This document shows, piece after piece, positions 1 through 10,923 of a stretch of 64,000 nucleotides of DNA (the stretch's first letter is position 1; each line of letters opens with the position of its first letter). The notes beneath the pieces were generated by a model that saw only the letters and a program-made list of their open reading frames with translations, was not told where the DNA came from and made no database searches. The translations under genes were made by a program, and so were the position numbers. The stretch comes from Atherinomorus stipes (taxonomy: Eukaryota > Chordata > Actinopteri > Atheriniformes > Atherinidae): NCBI GenBank assembly GCA_023101725.1, contig JALJCO010009025.1:558001-622000 (forward strand). The letters are read 5' to 3'.

Positions 1-47
1 GTGTTAATAATGGGTTTATCAAAAAAGACCGTCTCTTATCAACTCAC

Positions 48-266
48 CAGCTGGAACTCTGAGCGTCGTGCGTAGGCCTCTTGTATGCCGGTGTCTGCCC
101 ACAGCGCGCTCAGGGCCATCACGTACAGCTGAAACTCACTGGGTTCCACACCTGAGCCACCCACACGTCCCTCCCACGACATCACCAGCATGCCCTGCTT
201 CTCATTTTCACAGCTCTGCCAGGTGATCCCCAGTTTGTCCCGAGCATCCACCAGCACACGCATGCC
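48..266 (-). CDS. gna12: G protein alpha-12 subunit, exon 2
   Basis: Second coding exon of a G12/13-class Galpha subunit, 219 nt or 73 codons, in phase 0 at both ends. On the minus strand it is preceded by a polypyrimidine-CAG acceptor (ctctctgcag just above 266) and followed by a GTGAGT donor at 42-47. The peptide runs from [13 protein letters not shown] through FQLYV-ALSALW to RRSEFQL, closely matching my memory of the all-helical domain of vertebrate GNA12. This domain clamps the nucleotide against the Ras-like domain. G12 subunits act at the plasma membrane and couple GPCRs to RhoGEFs and RhoA. The middle of the exon ([10 protein letters not shown]) differs from the mammalian form as I recall it, which is the usual variable loop. 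The rest of the protein, including switch I/II, NKMD and the C-terminal receptor-contact helix, lies beyond the left edge. Start and stop are not in this exon; a frame-internal Met at 263 is not a start. Confidence 0.93.
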
Positions 267-554
267 CTGCAGAGAGGAAGCATTTCACACAATCAGTACA
301 CTGGAGCAACAGCTGCTTTCCTAATATTTGGAATATTCGTAATATTGTACAAATGAAAGAGAAACATGGCATCACAAACATTAAACAAACCTGTGAATCA
401 GCAATGAGTTATTTTTATGAAGGTACATTTAAAACAATTGCCTTTAACTGGCATTGAAGCCTTTGTAAGATAGACGAGTTTGGAAACGTGCCATTTGTCT
501 AACTTTCTGAGCCCGATGACTTGATGTTCACTCTTAGTAACTGCCAAACTGCAG

Positions 555-1312
555 GTATACTATCTCTTAGAGATAGACCAAGCCAATCTGATACCGATAC
601 CTGGGCTGAGCCTATTGGCCGATACACATTTCCGATCCGATACTACTGTTGAATGAATGAAGCGTATACCTTGCCATGTGAGTGAAGGAATCAAGCTTGA
701 CATAAAAATTTAGCCCTATTAAAACAGGTAACAAATGAACAAAGACATAAACGTACTCAATATTATTCCTTAACAAATAGCAAAGTGTACATGGTGTGTG
801 TGGCGTGGTGGTTAGCACCACAGCCTCACAAAAAGAAGGTCGCTAGTTCGAGTCCCGGCTGGGGAGGTGGGTTTGAACAAGTCCAACAGTGACCTTCCTG
901 TGTGGAGTTTGCATGTTCTCCCCGTGTATGTGTGGGTTCCCTCTGGGGACTCCGGCTTCCTCCCACCGTCCAAAGACATGCATGTTAGGTTAATTGGTCA
1001 CTCTAAATTGGCCCTCGGAGTGAATGTGAGTGTAAATGGTTGTCTGTCTCTCTGTGTTGGCCCTGCGACACACTGGCGACCTGTCCAGGGTGTACCCCGC
1101 CTCTCGCCTGATAATAGCTGGGATAGGCTCCAGCAACCCCCGCAACCCTGAACTGGATAAGCGGTACAGAAAATGAATGAATGAATGAATGAATAAAATC
1201 TGAAATTATTGGATCAGAATGCTGGATCGGCCCATTCATCCGATATCCGATCAGCTTATTATCAGTACCAGAGTCGATATCCGATCCAGGCATCGGATCG
1301 GTGCGTCACTAC
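555..1312. mobile_element. hAT-like non-autonomous element, interrupted
   Basis: Flanks of the SINE at 797-1195 are rich in GATACCGATACC, GGCCGATAC, ATCCGATATCCGATC and end in CATCGGATCGGTGCGTCACT. This resembles the very common fish CACCGATC-type hAT MITE family as I remember it. The left terminal repeat is not recognisable, so the copy is old or truncated. Boundaries are approximate. Confidence 0.5.
797..1195 (+). repeat. tRNA-derived fish SINE, near full length
   Basis: The head resembles a pol III promoter: A box TGGTTAGCACC at 809-819 and B box AGTTCGAGTCC at 845-855. The body carries the hallmark fish segments GTGTGGAGTTTGCATGTTCT, CCTCCCACCGTCCAAAGACA, GGTTAATTGG and GGCGACCTGTCCAGGG. 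It ends in GGATAAGCGGTACAGA plus a (GAAT)n tail. The family is widespread in teleosts; I do not assign a database name. The two ORFs across it are accidental. Confidence 0.85.
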
Positions 1313-4182
1313 TATCTCTGTCATTTTTATGCAAACAATCCAGAGCAAATCTACAGTCTGAAAATGCAAGTTAACGACAAAAACTTCTGATTCCTGAAGT
1401 GCTGTGATGAGCTGGTTCTCATCCATTTCTTCCTGGCTGTTGAGAATTTACTGCAATGTGAAACATGGCGTCATATTTCATCAGGTTTTGTTATGCGTCT
1501 GTGTTTCAGTTTAACCTGTATTCGCGTGTAATACTGTATGTCCCGGTTAGCTGTATCTATCAGGGTCACAGCAGTTTGTTTGCAAGTAAATAAAGTTTCA
1601 TTTTGCCTGTCAGCCTGCGTTGTGGTCCTCTCTGTAACTTAATACAATTTTAAAGTTCAAACTCTGAAACAAGTTTTACTTAAAGCTGCGGTGGTCGCAG
1701 CAGGTTAAAGGATGTGTGTGTGTGTCTGTATGTCTGGTGTGTGTCTGCCAGTGACTCATGACCACCTAATCCCTTTGCAATAGTCAAGTCTAGTCGGGTT
1801 TATTTGTTTAGCTTAATCTCACATTCAATGGGCTTTACCCGCCTGCAACATGACCACCTGACCCTGTTGAGGCTTTTCTTTACAAAGATTAGGAAATCCT
1901 TTAAAATTTTCAAATGTCAGACAAGAAAATTCAAAAATAAAGTCGCCTGAAAAAGCAGATGGGTCTTTAACAGTTGTGTGTGAGTGAAAGGCTTTTGTCA
2001 CTACGATATAAGGTCGTGTTTGAGCTTGTCTATGAGTGTGCAGACTCCATGGGATACCCTTCATGACTCAGTGGCGTGGTGTTTTTCAGGCTAATCTCTC
2101 ATTATAAAGCTTATTTTTCTATGTTACATTTTTTTAAGAATAAGTGAGATGGATGACAAAGTCAAAAAGAGAGAAAAATTGCAAACAGGTTACAATAATC
2201 TGACACACATGCCGACTCAACAGCAGCACAGTGTTGGCAGTGAATTCCCACTGAATGAGCCTTGAGTCACATCCAGCCTGGGATCTCTACTATTTGTCAG
2301 ACCACATGTCTCTTATCGATTTACTGATCTCTACAATCTGCTGCATATTCATGTCTGTCTCTCTTCCTGTATGCCTGCATTTATAAATGCCGGTTTCCTG
2401 CTGGTCAGACTTTGTCTCTGTCTCTGAGAGGTCAGTAAGTGTGTCTACATTTCACATCAAGTCATGTATTTTAAATACATGTGGAAAGGGAAGTACTTTC
2501 TCTTTTAATTCTAATGTTTTACATATCAGGGAAAAACAAAAAATCATCTGGTCTTTACCCGATGTTCATCGCGCACACACATTCTGCACCGTCATTATTC
2601 ATTTAGCAGAAATTAAACCAAAATGCAGAAGTGTGAGAAACACCAAGTAGAATTGGATGGCTTGTGTAAGAATCGAGAGGTTAGGTTGCAGCCTGGTGCC
2701 GTCATTTGAGGTTGTATTTTGTTTGTCTTGCAATAATATGCAAAAATTCTCAAGAAATACGTCTCTTACTCTACAGGCTTCAGTTAGCATCTTAAATGCC
2801 AAAGTTCATGACAGGGCAATTTAAAAAAAAAAAGGCTGAACAAGTATGGTTTATTTAGAGGGTTGCCTGGAGAGAGTCTCTTCTCCTGAAAAACTTGGAT
2901 ACCTTGCAGTCAACCATAAACTCCTTTCTATTCTGTTGTCTGATATGAAGCAATCTGTCCAGCATGGTTGACACTGGGTCATAGGGTGTAGTTTTCCAGT
3001 TTCTGCATTTTGACTTTTTTTTTTTTTTTTAATCAAATAAATTCTGATGTGATATATCATGTGTTTCTGTTCAAAGGTTGTACTTGCCTAACTTTATAAC
3101 CTAGTAAGGACCAGATTAGTTTTTTATATGTCTTGACACAATAAAACTTTTCCCTCACAACTACTCTGAACACATAAGAAACTTAACAGCCCGATTAGGA
3201 TAGTGCTTTCGCTTGCCCGAATTTGTAAAGCAATAGCAGAGTATCCTTCCCTTATTCTCATGTGAGCAAGTTAATTTCTTGCTGGGACAATCAGGTGATC
3301 ATAGTCAGCTAGTACAGTCAAGAAATATCACATGATTACATCATATTTAGCAAGCACTGTATTTGTACTGAGGTGGTCATGAGTCACTAGAGAATGTAAA
3401 ATGTACTCAAACACCCTGAAGCAAAGTCTCTGTTGTTGTTATGAGTCTGAACATGCTGTTAATTACACACAGACATGTTGCAAAAATGTTTTTACAGCCA
3501 ATTTGGTTCACTGTTTGGCAGAAGTTTTCATTTCTGAATCCCTACAGGAAGTCAGCAAAAGATTATAAGGCATAAAGTTAAATATGGCCCATTTCTTTAA
3601 GAAAGATTTTCACTAATGAAATCATATTTGTGCAGGAGTGGCTTCCAAATAAAATAAAAAAGCACAACCATTCTAGTCTTTTCAATCCTGAAGGCCTTTT
3701 GCTGTCAAACAAGTAATTAGATTAGATTCTTTTATCAATCATGAGTAGTTTGAGTGAAGTTTTCCAGGTCTCCAGATCTCTACTTGCCCTTCAGAGTTCC
3801 TGTTTGCTTCCATTTCTTAATTACATTATAAACTGAGGAAAGACAAATAATTTGCAGGCTGCCAGGCAGCTTGTTAGAGGAGCTTGTTGTGCTATGAAGT
3901 ACAGGGACTGGGTTTACAGATGAGTATTTATAAAGCTTTCAAATTTGCATCATCTGGCCTTTGAACAAGCCATCTGAAAGCATTTTAATTCTGCTGTTTT
4001 TCTTGTGTTCTTCAAGAATACTTAAAGATAAACAACCAACTTTGAGTAATGTGTGTAATTTTTTTCTAATATTAATAATAATGGATTAGACTGGCTGCCC
4101 ATCCATACCACCAAACATTCATGCTAGTTATCCACAAAATGAAAAAAATTCAATCAATACAATAACTGATCATTTTCTGCCT
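1313..4182. other. gna12 intronic sequence, nothing recognised
   Basis: AT-rich unique-looking intron. Only short runs are seen: a (GT)n-like patch near 1713-1745, and poly-A/T tracts at 2821-2833 and 3015-3030. ORFs here are short and lack recognisable domains or coding texture. Confidence 0.5.
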
Positions 4183-4900
4183 CTCATGGCCGATACAGAT
4201 ACAGATATTGATACTGATATTAGAGCTGAAAATGATGTAATATTAATTCGCTGGGCAAAATAAGAAAAATACTTCTGCTGCATCTGCTGCAGATCCAGTA
4301 GTTGCCAGATACATATAATGTTGCACGGTGGGTGCGGCCTAATGTTGTTTGCATGCCCCACGGATTAAAAAAACAAACAGACAAACAAAAAAACAGAATT
4401 CTGCGGATTTGCCACCAAACAGAGCCTGTTATATATTGGTAAATTATCTTGATAACTGTTTATTTACTATATGATATTTCTGTATTTCGTCATTTCAGGG
4501 AGCCTTTTAAGATCTTGTAAGGACAAAAGATGAAAACTAGCCTTTTGGCTAAATCTGGTGTATTTAGAAAGTTTATCTTTGTATTTCATAAGCTCTGCCC
4601 TATCAAATAAACTATTAAAGATTAGAAATATTGGCCCATATCAAATTTATATCGGCCTGACATCAATGTTAATTTTTTTCATTCATTCATTCATTCATTC
4701 ATTCATTCATTCGTTTATTGCACCATGGCAGTAATAACAAAAACAAACCATAATCACTTTCTTTTTTCTTTTAACATACATTTCTCATGGGCAAAGGGAG
4801 CAGAAAGAAGATAAAATCTTATTTTGTCTGCCCCTTATCATTTTAAAGCTATATCGGCCGATACCGATATCTGACTGATAATATTGTGCATCATGAATTC
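4183..4900. mobile_element. hAT-like non-autonomous element, split by LINE tail
   Basis: The left part (GGCCGATACAGATACAGATA at about 4189) and the right part (ATATCGGCCGATACCGATAT then GTGCATCATG, about 4850-4893) are the same CGATA-rich family as 555-1312. In between lies a separate insertion at 4679-4858. No clean target duplication could be seen. Confidence 0.5.
4679..4858 (-). repeat. LINE 3' tail with (ATTC)n
   Basis: Read on the minus strand this is AAGGGGCAGAC-AAATAAG-CTTCTTTCTGCTCCCTTTG followed by an (GAAT)n tail (plus strand ATTC at 4679-4712). That is the typical 3' end of fish L2-like LINEs, and it sits inside the hAT fragment. The clade is inferred from memory of the 3' UTR pattern. 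Confidence 0.45.
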
Positions 4901-4904
4901 CTAC

Positions 4905-5050
4905 ACCGGGGTTGTTGACAGGGGCAAAGTGGGTGAGGGGTCTTGCCCAATGACACATGACAGATCAACTGGGTTGAAACTGGATTCAAACCACGAACCT
5001 TCTGGTTGTCAGAGACAATCCACTCCACTGTTAGAGCCGCTGCTGCCTCT
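4905..5050 (-). repeat. tRNA-derived SINE head and body, minus strand
   Basis: The reverse complement reads GGCAGCAGCGGCTCTAACAG, then a B box GGTTTGAATCC (plus strand 4982-4992), then CATTGGGCAAGACCCCTCAC. This is the standard fish tRNA-SINE architecture. It is not a functional tRNA: no acceptor stem pairing is present. Confidence 0.65.
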
Positions 5051-5059
5051 TTATGAATA

Positions 5060-7860
5060 CTAGAGTGATTTAAGTTGAATGAATTAAAAAACAGTTGACT
5101 GAGATGTGATTTTTGCTGTTAGTCCCCATTACAGACAAGAAGTAATGATTCAGTTGTGTTTGTTTTAAAGTTGTGAATAAAGGAGCAGATGGAGCTACTG
5201 TTGGTGAAGTCAACTAAGCTGATTCAATGCTTTGCCATCTGTTTATAATATGGTTATTAATAGATTCTTCTTAAAAAGAAGATGACATGGAGAAAGATAA
5301 ATGAGAGATATTCCTGCATCTTTATCAAAATGTCTGTTTCTATGTCTTGAGTAGATTTTCTCATTTTATAAACACAAATGTTACGCAACTTCTTTTGAAC
5401 AAATTTTTCAAGCCACAATTGTACTTCAAACAATTCCCCCATTGATTTGAACTTGTTCTAAAATTAAATGAAAAAATTTCATTGATCCCCTGAGAGGAAA
5501 TGATCATATTATCAGCCTTTCTTATCTTAACAGCCCATCCTCAACAAACTTTACCCTCATTGCAACCATGGGAAGCACTTTAAAGGGGAAATGAGCCATC
5601 TCACCATATTTGTCTCATGTGAAACTTGACCTCTTGTGTCAAAACACGGAGGCCTAAAAATATGAAAATCTGAAGTTTTAGCTGCTGGCCTGCCATAGTC
5701 AGGGTGTGGTCAACAGCTGAGGTCTGTTTCATTTATTGCTACACAGTTATCAAGAAACAGCTGTCTTCCTGTACGATTGCTGCTGATGACGTGATGCCTG
5801 CCTGGATGGGCTCGAAGTGACACAAACAGCAATGATGCATTCCCATATCTGCTTTAAATAACAGAATTACACTGTATAATGGAAGATCTAGAAAGTCAGC
5901 AACAAATAAGTGCCATTATATATAAAAGAGGCTCAATTTAGGGAAGTGGAAAGCACCATTTTTGCTGTTTGTCTTTCTTGTGATGAGGCAGAGGTCGTTC
6001 ATAAAATATAACAAAATTCAGAAAACCCATAATTGATATTCACTTGAGCTTTTCTTTTTGAGGTATCTCTTTAATGTGTAAGAAGCCAATACAGTAGTTC
6101 TGTGTTGACAAGGATTAGAGAGGCAACACCTTGCAGGATCGCACCGGCCATGTATACTATGATTTTTATTTTCATATGCCAATTGTCCCTCACACCTGTG
6201 TTTTCTCTGCCAGCTTTACCCCTATTTCCTTTCCTGCTTTGGTCTCTTCCTCTGTCATTAGATCCCCATGAAAGACAGAGGTGCTCTGCACCTGTCAGGT
6301 GAGCAGGTGAGCCAAGGATTAGCTGTATTTTGTCTCATGTGACTGTAAACACTCCACATATATTTTGGATTACTGTACAGAATAATAAACAAATCATCAA
6401 AACCTTCAGGTGTGTCCATTTAAAGCCCAAAATGTATAAATCAAGAATATAAGCAGCTTTGGGTGTGTAAATTACATTACCTTATATGGGCCTTGTGGCT
6501 CATTAATAGGCAGAAAATTCTTATATCAGCATCTAATACTTTTGGATATGATACAGGAATAAACTTGGACAAAGAATGTTAGTATTTGACATGCTGGTTA
6601 TGAAAATGGGTTGGATAACCACTCTGGGGAAGGCTTCCTAAGCAAATAGTTTAACAATGAAAGAATATTGCTTACTTTAGACATTCAAGGTTTTGTCATC
6701 TACAACAAGAATTTAAAGAAATCTCTGCTCATGGGACAAAGCAAAAAAACACCACTGAACAGTCTGAGCCTGAGAAGCCTTCAGCAGCAGTGAATTAAAA
6801 GCAGGCATAATACTGTGATAAAAATCAAATAAGCTCAAGTACATTTCTGAAAACAGTTTTAAGCGAGTGTAGTTCATTGATGTGTCCACAAATGCAAATG
6901 AAATGTCTACCTTGCCAGTGAAGAGCCATACAGAAACAAGACACAGATATACAGCTATTTTCTCTGAGCCTGCACTCATTCAAGATGGAATCAAATTAAA
7001 AGAAAAAAAAAATCCTGTGGTCTGAAGAACCAAATCTAAAATCTGGTTCTTACGGTTTGTTTAGTTCAAATGTGGTGGAGCATCAATATTTTCTATCTGT
7101 GAAGGCACTATTGATGCTGAACCACAGGTTTTTCAGCAACATCTACATTCTACAGTACTACAGTCTTTTTCAGGAAAGCACTTGCTTATTTTTTATAAGA
7201 CAATGTCAAATAACAGTTTGCAGATATTATGGCAGCGCAGGTCTGTCAGAAAACAAGTCTGATAACAGCATTCGTCACAATTTGAAACACAAAACACAAC
7301 AGATGTCCTAAACAATAGAAATCCTTCATCAAGCCAGGATGAAAAAAAACATTTGCTTTCAAACCTACAGCGGTCCGTCTCCTCGTTTCACAAATGCTCA
7401 CAGTGCTGTTATAAGAGGTCATGCAACATAAGTTAGAACTTATAGAACAACTTCTCTTTATTCATTGATCTATTCCCTTAATTTCATTATAATTTCCCCC
7501 TGGAATTAATTATTTTTCATTTCATTCGTTTCGCAAGCAGGCCTTGTACCAACTTTTTAAAAAACATCAAATTCAAAATGAGCACATATCTTTCACATAT
7601 CAAAATTATTTTTCTCTTTTATCATGTGATATGTTGCCTTTGTATCATTTTAAATGAAATTTTGCTTGTACGGATCTGCATTTCATTCATTCTCTTTTTA
7701 CTTTAAGCTTTCAAAGGGTATCTTTTTAATATTTCTGTTTAGGAGCTCAGTCGCATATATGTGGATGGGACAGACATAGAGAGAGAAAAAACATTCAGAA
7801 TCAAGTTGAAGTTTTTGCCTTTCAACTCTTATGTCATGTTTTGTATTTTACACTGGGCAG
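5060..7860. other. gna12 intronic sequence, nothing recognised
   Basis: AT-rich intron without identifiable repeats or exons. One possible lone TTAA-MITE end (TTAAAGGGGAAATGAGCC) lies at about 5581. ORFs at 6713-6979 and 7057-7311 have no recognisable domains. Confidence 0.45.
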
Positions 7861-7865
7861 CAGTA

Positions 7866-7867
<2 letters not shown>

Positions 7868-7901
<34 letters not shown>
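7868..7901. repeat. (GT)n microsatellite
   Basis: About 16 uninterrupted GT units within gna12 intron 1. The Cys-Val-rich ORF across it is a translation artefact. Confidence 0.98.
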
Positions 7902-7903
<2 letters not shown>

Positions 7904-8661
7904 ATTGTGTTCGTGATCTAGCTGGAGACAGGACCGGCACTGTATGCTTTTATTTGGGGGAGGGTAATGAATGCTGTCTTGTCTGTGTAGGAGTGCAGGC
8001 TCTTATCATCCTTGTCTGGGCGGTGTGGCACTTAGGGCGGATGTGCTCATCCCGCAGGAATAGTCTGGTATTGTTAGCTGGTGAAGGAGGCCCTGCCATG
8101 ACAGCAAACAAAGGGACAGCACACACATATACACACTACAGGATAAAAATATGCTCTATGTCAACAGACCATTATATGCGTTTGAGTGGGTGTGTGAACT
8201 TCAGCTGGGATGTAACCAATTACTCCAAGATGATTTAACCCTGAACTTGTCTGCCATTAAGTCAATGAGTCCTGATTGCAATAATGTGCCATAAAACAGT
8301 TTCCCAGGGCAATAAGTTTAAAAGTCTTTCCCATTGAACTGTGTGGAAAACAGAACAACCCTGATTTACTCGTTTCCCACCACGAGAGATAAGAAAAGCA
8401 GCAGATCTTCAGCTGAATAGCTAGAACTGAGCTTTGATTGGGTTTGCTAAAAAGATATTTCAAAGTTAAACATCCTGAAAATGGTAGTTTCTGCTGAGAA
8501 TAACTGTTCCTTGCGCTTTTGACAGCCGCTTTTCCATCTTAAACGGGAAATTTAACAGCTCTGTTCAAAACTAAACGTTGCCCTTCACCTCTATGACACC
8601 AGAAGTTTTTCAACTCCAGAAAAGGGCTGACAGCACAGACAGTGCTCAGCCTCGTCCTTAC

Positions 8662-8979
8662 CTTCAGTATGTTCTCATAAATAGTATCCCGGAAATCCAG
8701 AAGCGCTTTCTGATCAAACTCTTGCCCGTTAATGATGCGCATCTGTTTCAGGAATGTGGACTTTCCGCTTTCTCCGGCCCCGAGCAGGAGGATTTTCACC
8801 AGCCGCCGTACGGCTCTCCTCTCCCGGGCGAGCATTGCGTCTATCTCCCGGCTCCTGCGCCTCGCCTCCCGCTCCTGCGCCGCGTCCCTCTCCCGGCTCC
8901 CCTCCTTGCTGCCGCCCGGGTCCCGGCTGGCCTCGGCCGGGAGCAGGCAGCGGCTCAGGGTGCGGACCACTCCCGACAT
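8662..8979 (-). CDS. gna12: G protein alpha-12 subunit, exon 1 (N-terminus)
   Basis: First coding exon, 318 nt or 106 codons, starting at ATG 8979-8977 (context GCCATGT, G at -3) and ending at ENILK before a GTAAGG donor. The N-terminus [17 protein letters not shown] is diagnostic of GNA12. Cys11 is the expected palmitoylation site that anchors this myristate-lacking subunit to the membrane. Residues about 18-45 form a charged Arg/Glu-rich N-terminal helix that contacts Gbeta-gamma. It is variable in the family, and here it carries a Gly/Ser/Glu stretch. The Ras-like fold begins near residue 60 ([18 protein letters not shown]). The P-loop GAGESGKST is residues 67-75, with all nucleotide-binding residues present, followed by FLKQMRII. 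The product should be a GTPase relaying GPCR signals to Rho guanine exchange factors. Teleosts may have duplicate gna12 genes; which ohnolog this is cannot be told here. The open frame continuing past the donor to 8539 is intron read-through. Confidence 0.96.
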
Positions 8980-9530
8980 GGCGAGTCGTGGGAAAAGTTT
9001 AACGAAACTCCAGTGGGAAAATGTTCATGATAGGACTGTGACCTCTGGGATGGAAATGGCCAAGTTTGGCTACATCCACTTGAGAGGCAACACGTCTCCA
9101 GATGATGAATCAGTAAAGTCATTTAGTGGGTGAAACTGTTATCTAGTGTCCAACCGGCAGACAACTCGTGTCCATCTTGGTGAAACCGCGCCATCAACAA
9201 AGAAAGAAAAAAGATAAACCCTCTCGGGATGAAGAAACAAAGCCTTGTTTAAAAGAAGAAGAAAAAAAAAAAGGTTAATGCTTAATATTTGAGGCCAGCA
9301 AATAGGACTTGGAGTTGACCTGAAGTCTGTGTGTCCATCCAAAGCTCAACAATGGTTCAGTCTGTACAATTTATCACAGTGGGACAGTCTATCCAAACTA
9401 TCTAAACACAGCCAGAGGTTTGTGAACTTGAGAGAGCAGCCCCTGCGGGCGGCAGTGGGACGGTCACACCGATGAGAGAGCGCCGCGAACTACCGGCCCT
9501 CACCGTCAGGGGGCGCCAATGGGCAATTAG
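8980..9530 (-). promoter_or_regulatory. gna12: gna12 5' leader and probable promoter region
   Basis: Lies immediately upstream of the gna12 ATG on the minus strand. CpG density is high over exon 1 (about 8760-8990) and again at 9437-9520, the pattern of a CpG-island promoter. At 9503-9518 (plus strand CCGTCAGGGGGCGCCA) there is a good match to the CTCF core AGGGGGCGC, directly next to a CCAAT box sequence (GCCAATGGG). No TATA box is evident. The transcription start is not determinable from sequence alone, and an upstream non-coding exon cannot be excluded. Confidence 0.5.
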
Positions 9531-10842
9531 GGGTGACACGAATCACACTGGAGGTTTCCAGATCCAAAAGGAGCTACTTTTAGTTTTAGTTTAAAACAAA
9601 CAGCTAAACAGTTCAAAGCCAACCCTGATATAAATCCAGATGAAAATGTTAAAGAAAAAGGATGAAATGACTTCAAATGAAGCTTCAAATTACTTCAAAA
9701 TGAAAACATAAACCAATAAATCAAAATGTTGCTTTACAACCATCTATAAATTAATGAAAACAAAGATTATATTGTATATGTTTTTCCCCACAAAGATGAA
9801 CATAGCTTGAGAGTGAATGAAGACTGAGGAAGGTGTTAAAATGTCTAAAGGGTCCATTATGAAACTTACGCTACACTGCAGGCTGCAAATATTTTGACCC
9901 AACCCTCTTTATATTTTGCTTCCACAGAGACAAATTTCTTCCCATCTTTTAAAGTATTTTTGAGCAACAGATCTCCACGTTTTCAGATGGACCTTTAAAG
10001 CTTTTTTTTTTTCAGGCTTTTGAATAACTTTTCTCGTATTTACCTGATATCATTAATACCAACGTCGAAAGAAGACCTTTGCAATGTCCATCAAGAAGCC
10101 TGCAGAAATATTCCTGAATAGGCTACTAGTAAAAGAAAACAAATCCTGTCCAAGATGTTTCAGGCTGTGTTAAAGAATAATGATAATAATTTGAAATATT
10201 AATGTTTAGTTAAAGTGTGTTTCTTTCCTTGTGTGTTTTTATTTGTGATTGCTCATGTGTTAAATTGTTGTACCCAGCAGAAATGCGCGGTGCCTCAAAG
10301 ATTTTGCAGTGATGTCTCCTACTGTAAGAAACCTTATAATAATTTCCGACAAGTAATGATAATCACACAGTTTCTTGTGTGAGGTTCTGTATGCACAGAA
10401 ACCTTGACATTCACTGGTCTGCAGAAGGTATTTTTTAACATGAAACCTGAGTCTTTCTAAAATGTTTCATGGAGAATCCACAAAAAAGAAGAGAGAGATA
10501 AAGTGACAGCCTTAAATGTCAAATATGATTGTAGAGCAGAAACTGAACCATTTAGACTTGCCATCAAAGCTTAAATTCCTTTCTATGTTCCTACTTCACC
10601 ACAGCTGGGCTGGATTGAATTTACATTAGTGTAAAAAAGCATCTCATTATACTTCCAATCTTTTTTTTTACCCTCACACAGTTCACATTTTCCTTTAGAT
10701 GTTCAAATCATTTTTTTTAGTGAATTCGGTGCAATCATATTTTCATCAGCTTTTACTCAACCTCTACGTTTAGTTTTCTTCTCTGACTTTCCCCATACTG
10801 ATAAAAAAAATTCTCATTAACTCCTTACATTGATTAAATGTA
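9531..10842. other. Intergenic, nothing recognised
   Basis: AT-rich sequence upstream of gna12. I see no ORF, repeat family or motif I can name. Confidence 0.4.
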
Positions 10843-10863
10843 TTGACTCATTATGCTGCCAAT

Positions 10864-10923
10864 CTCTATAGAGCATTGGCAGTATATTGCTCTAGAGCAA
10901 TATACTGCCAATGCTCTATAGAG
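10864..10923. repeat. 60-bp perfect palindrome
   Basis: CTCTATAGAGCATTGGCAG through CTGCCAATGCTCTATAGAG is a mismatch-free inverted repeat with no spacer, centred at 10893/10894 (TCT|AGA). It is built from two head-to-head copies of the element's 5' terminal sequence. The terminal module then recurs from 10975 together with a repeated CTCCGCGTTTATTCCGCG block (about 10946 and 11018). Confidence 0.97.

Larger units (their letters stand above)
267..8661 (-). other. gna12: gna12 intron 1
   Basis: Phase-0 GT-AG intron of about 8.4 kb. The donor GTAAGG (minus strand, 8656-8661) follows the exon-1 codons for ENILK. The acceptor CAG (267-269) precedes the exon-2 glycine. A large first intron at this ILK/G junction fits GNA12 family structure. 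It contains the repeats listed separately. No further exon was recognised in it. Confidence 0.9.

Noticed and set aside
801..870. tRNA gene from A/B-box-like sequence
   Set aside because: Followed by SINE body and without a pairing acceptor stem. The same holds for 4905-5050, 55560-55600 and 63690-63748.
8578..9133. Three overlapping plus-strand ORFs opposite gna12 exon 1
   Set aside because: GC-rich antisense shadows of the coding exon, with no recognisable domain.
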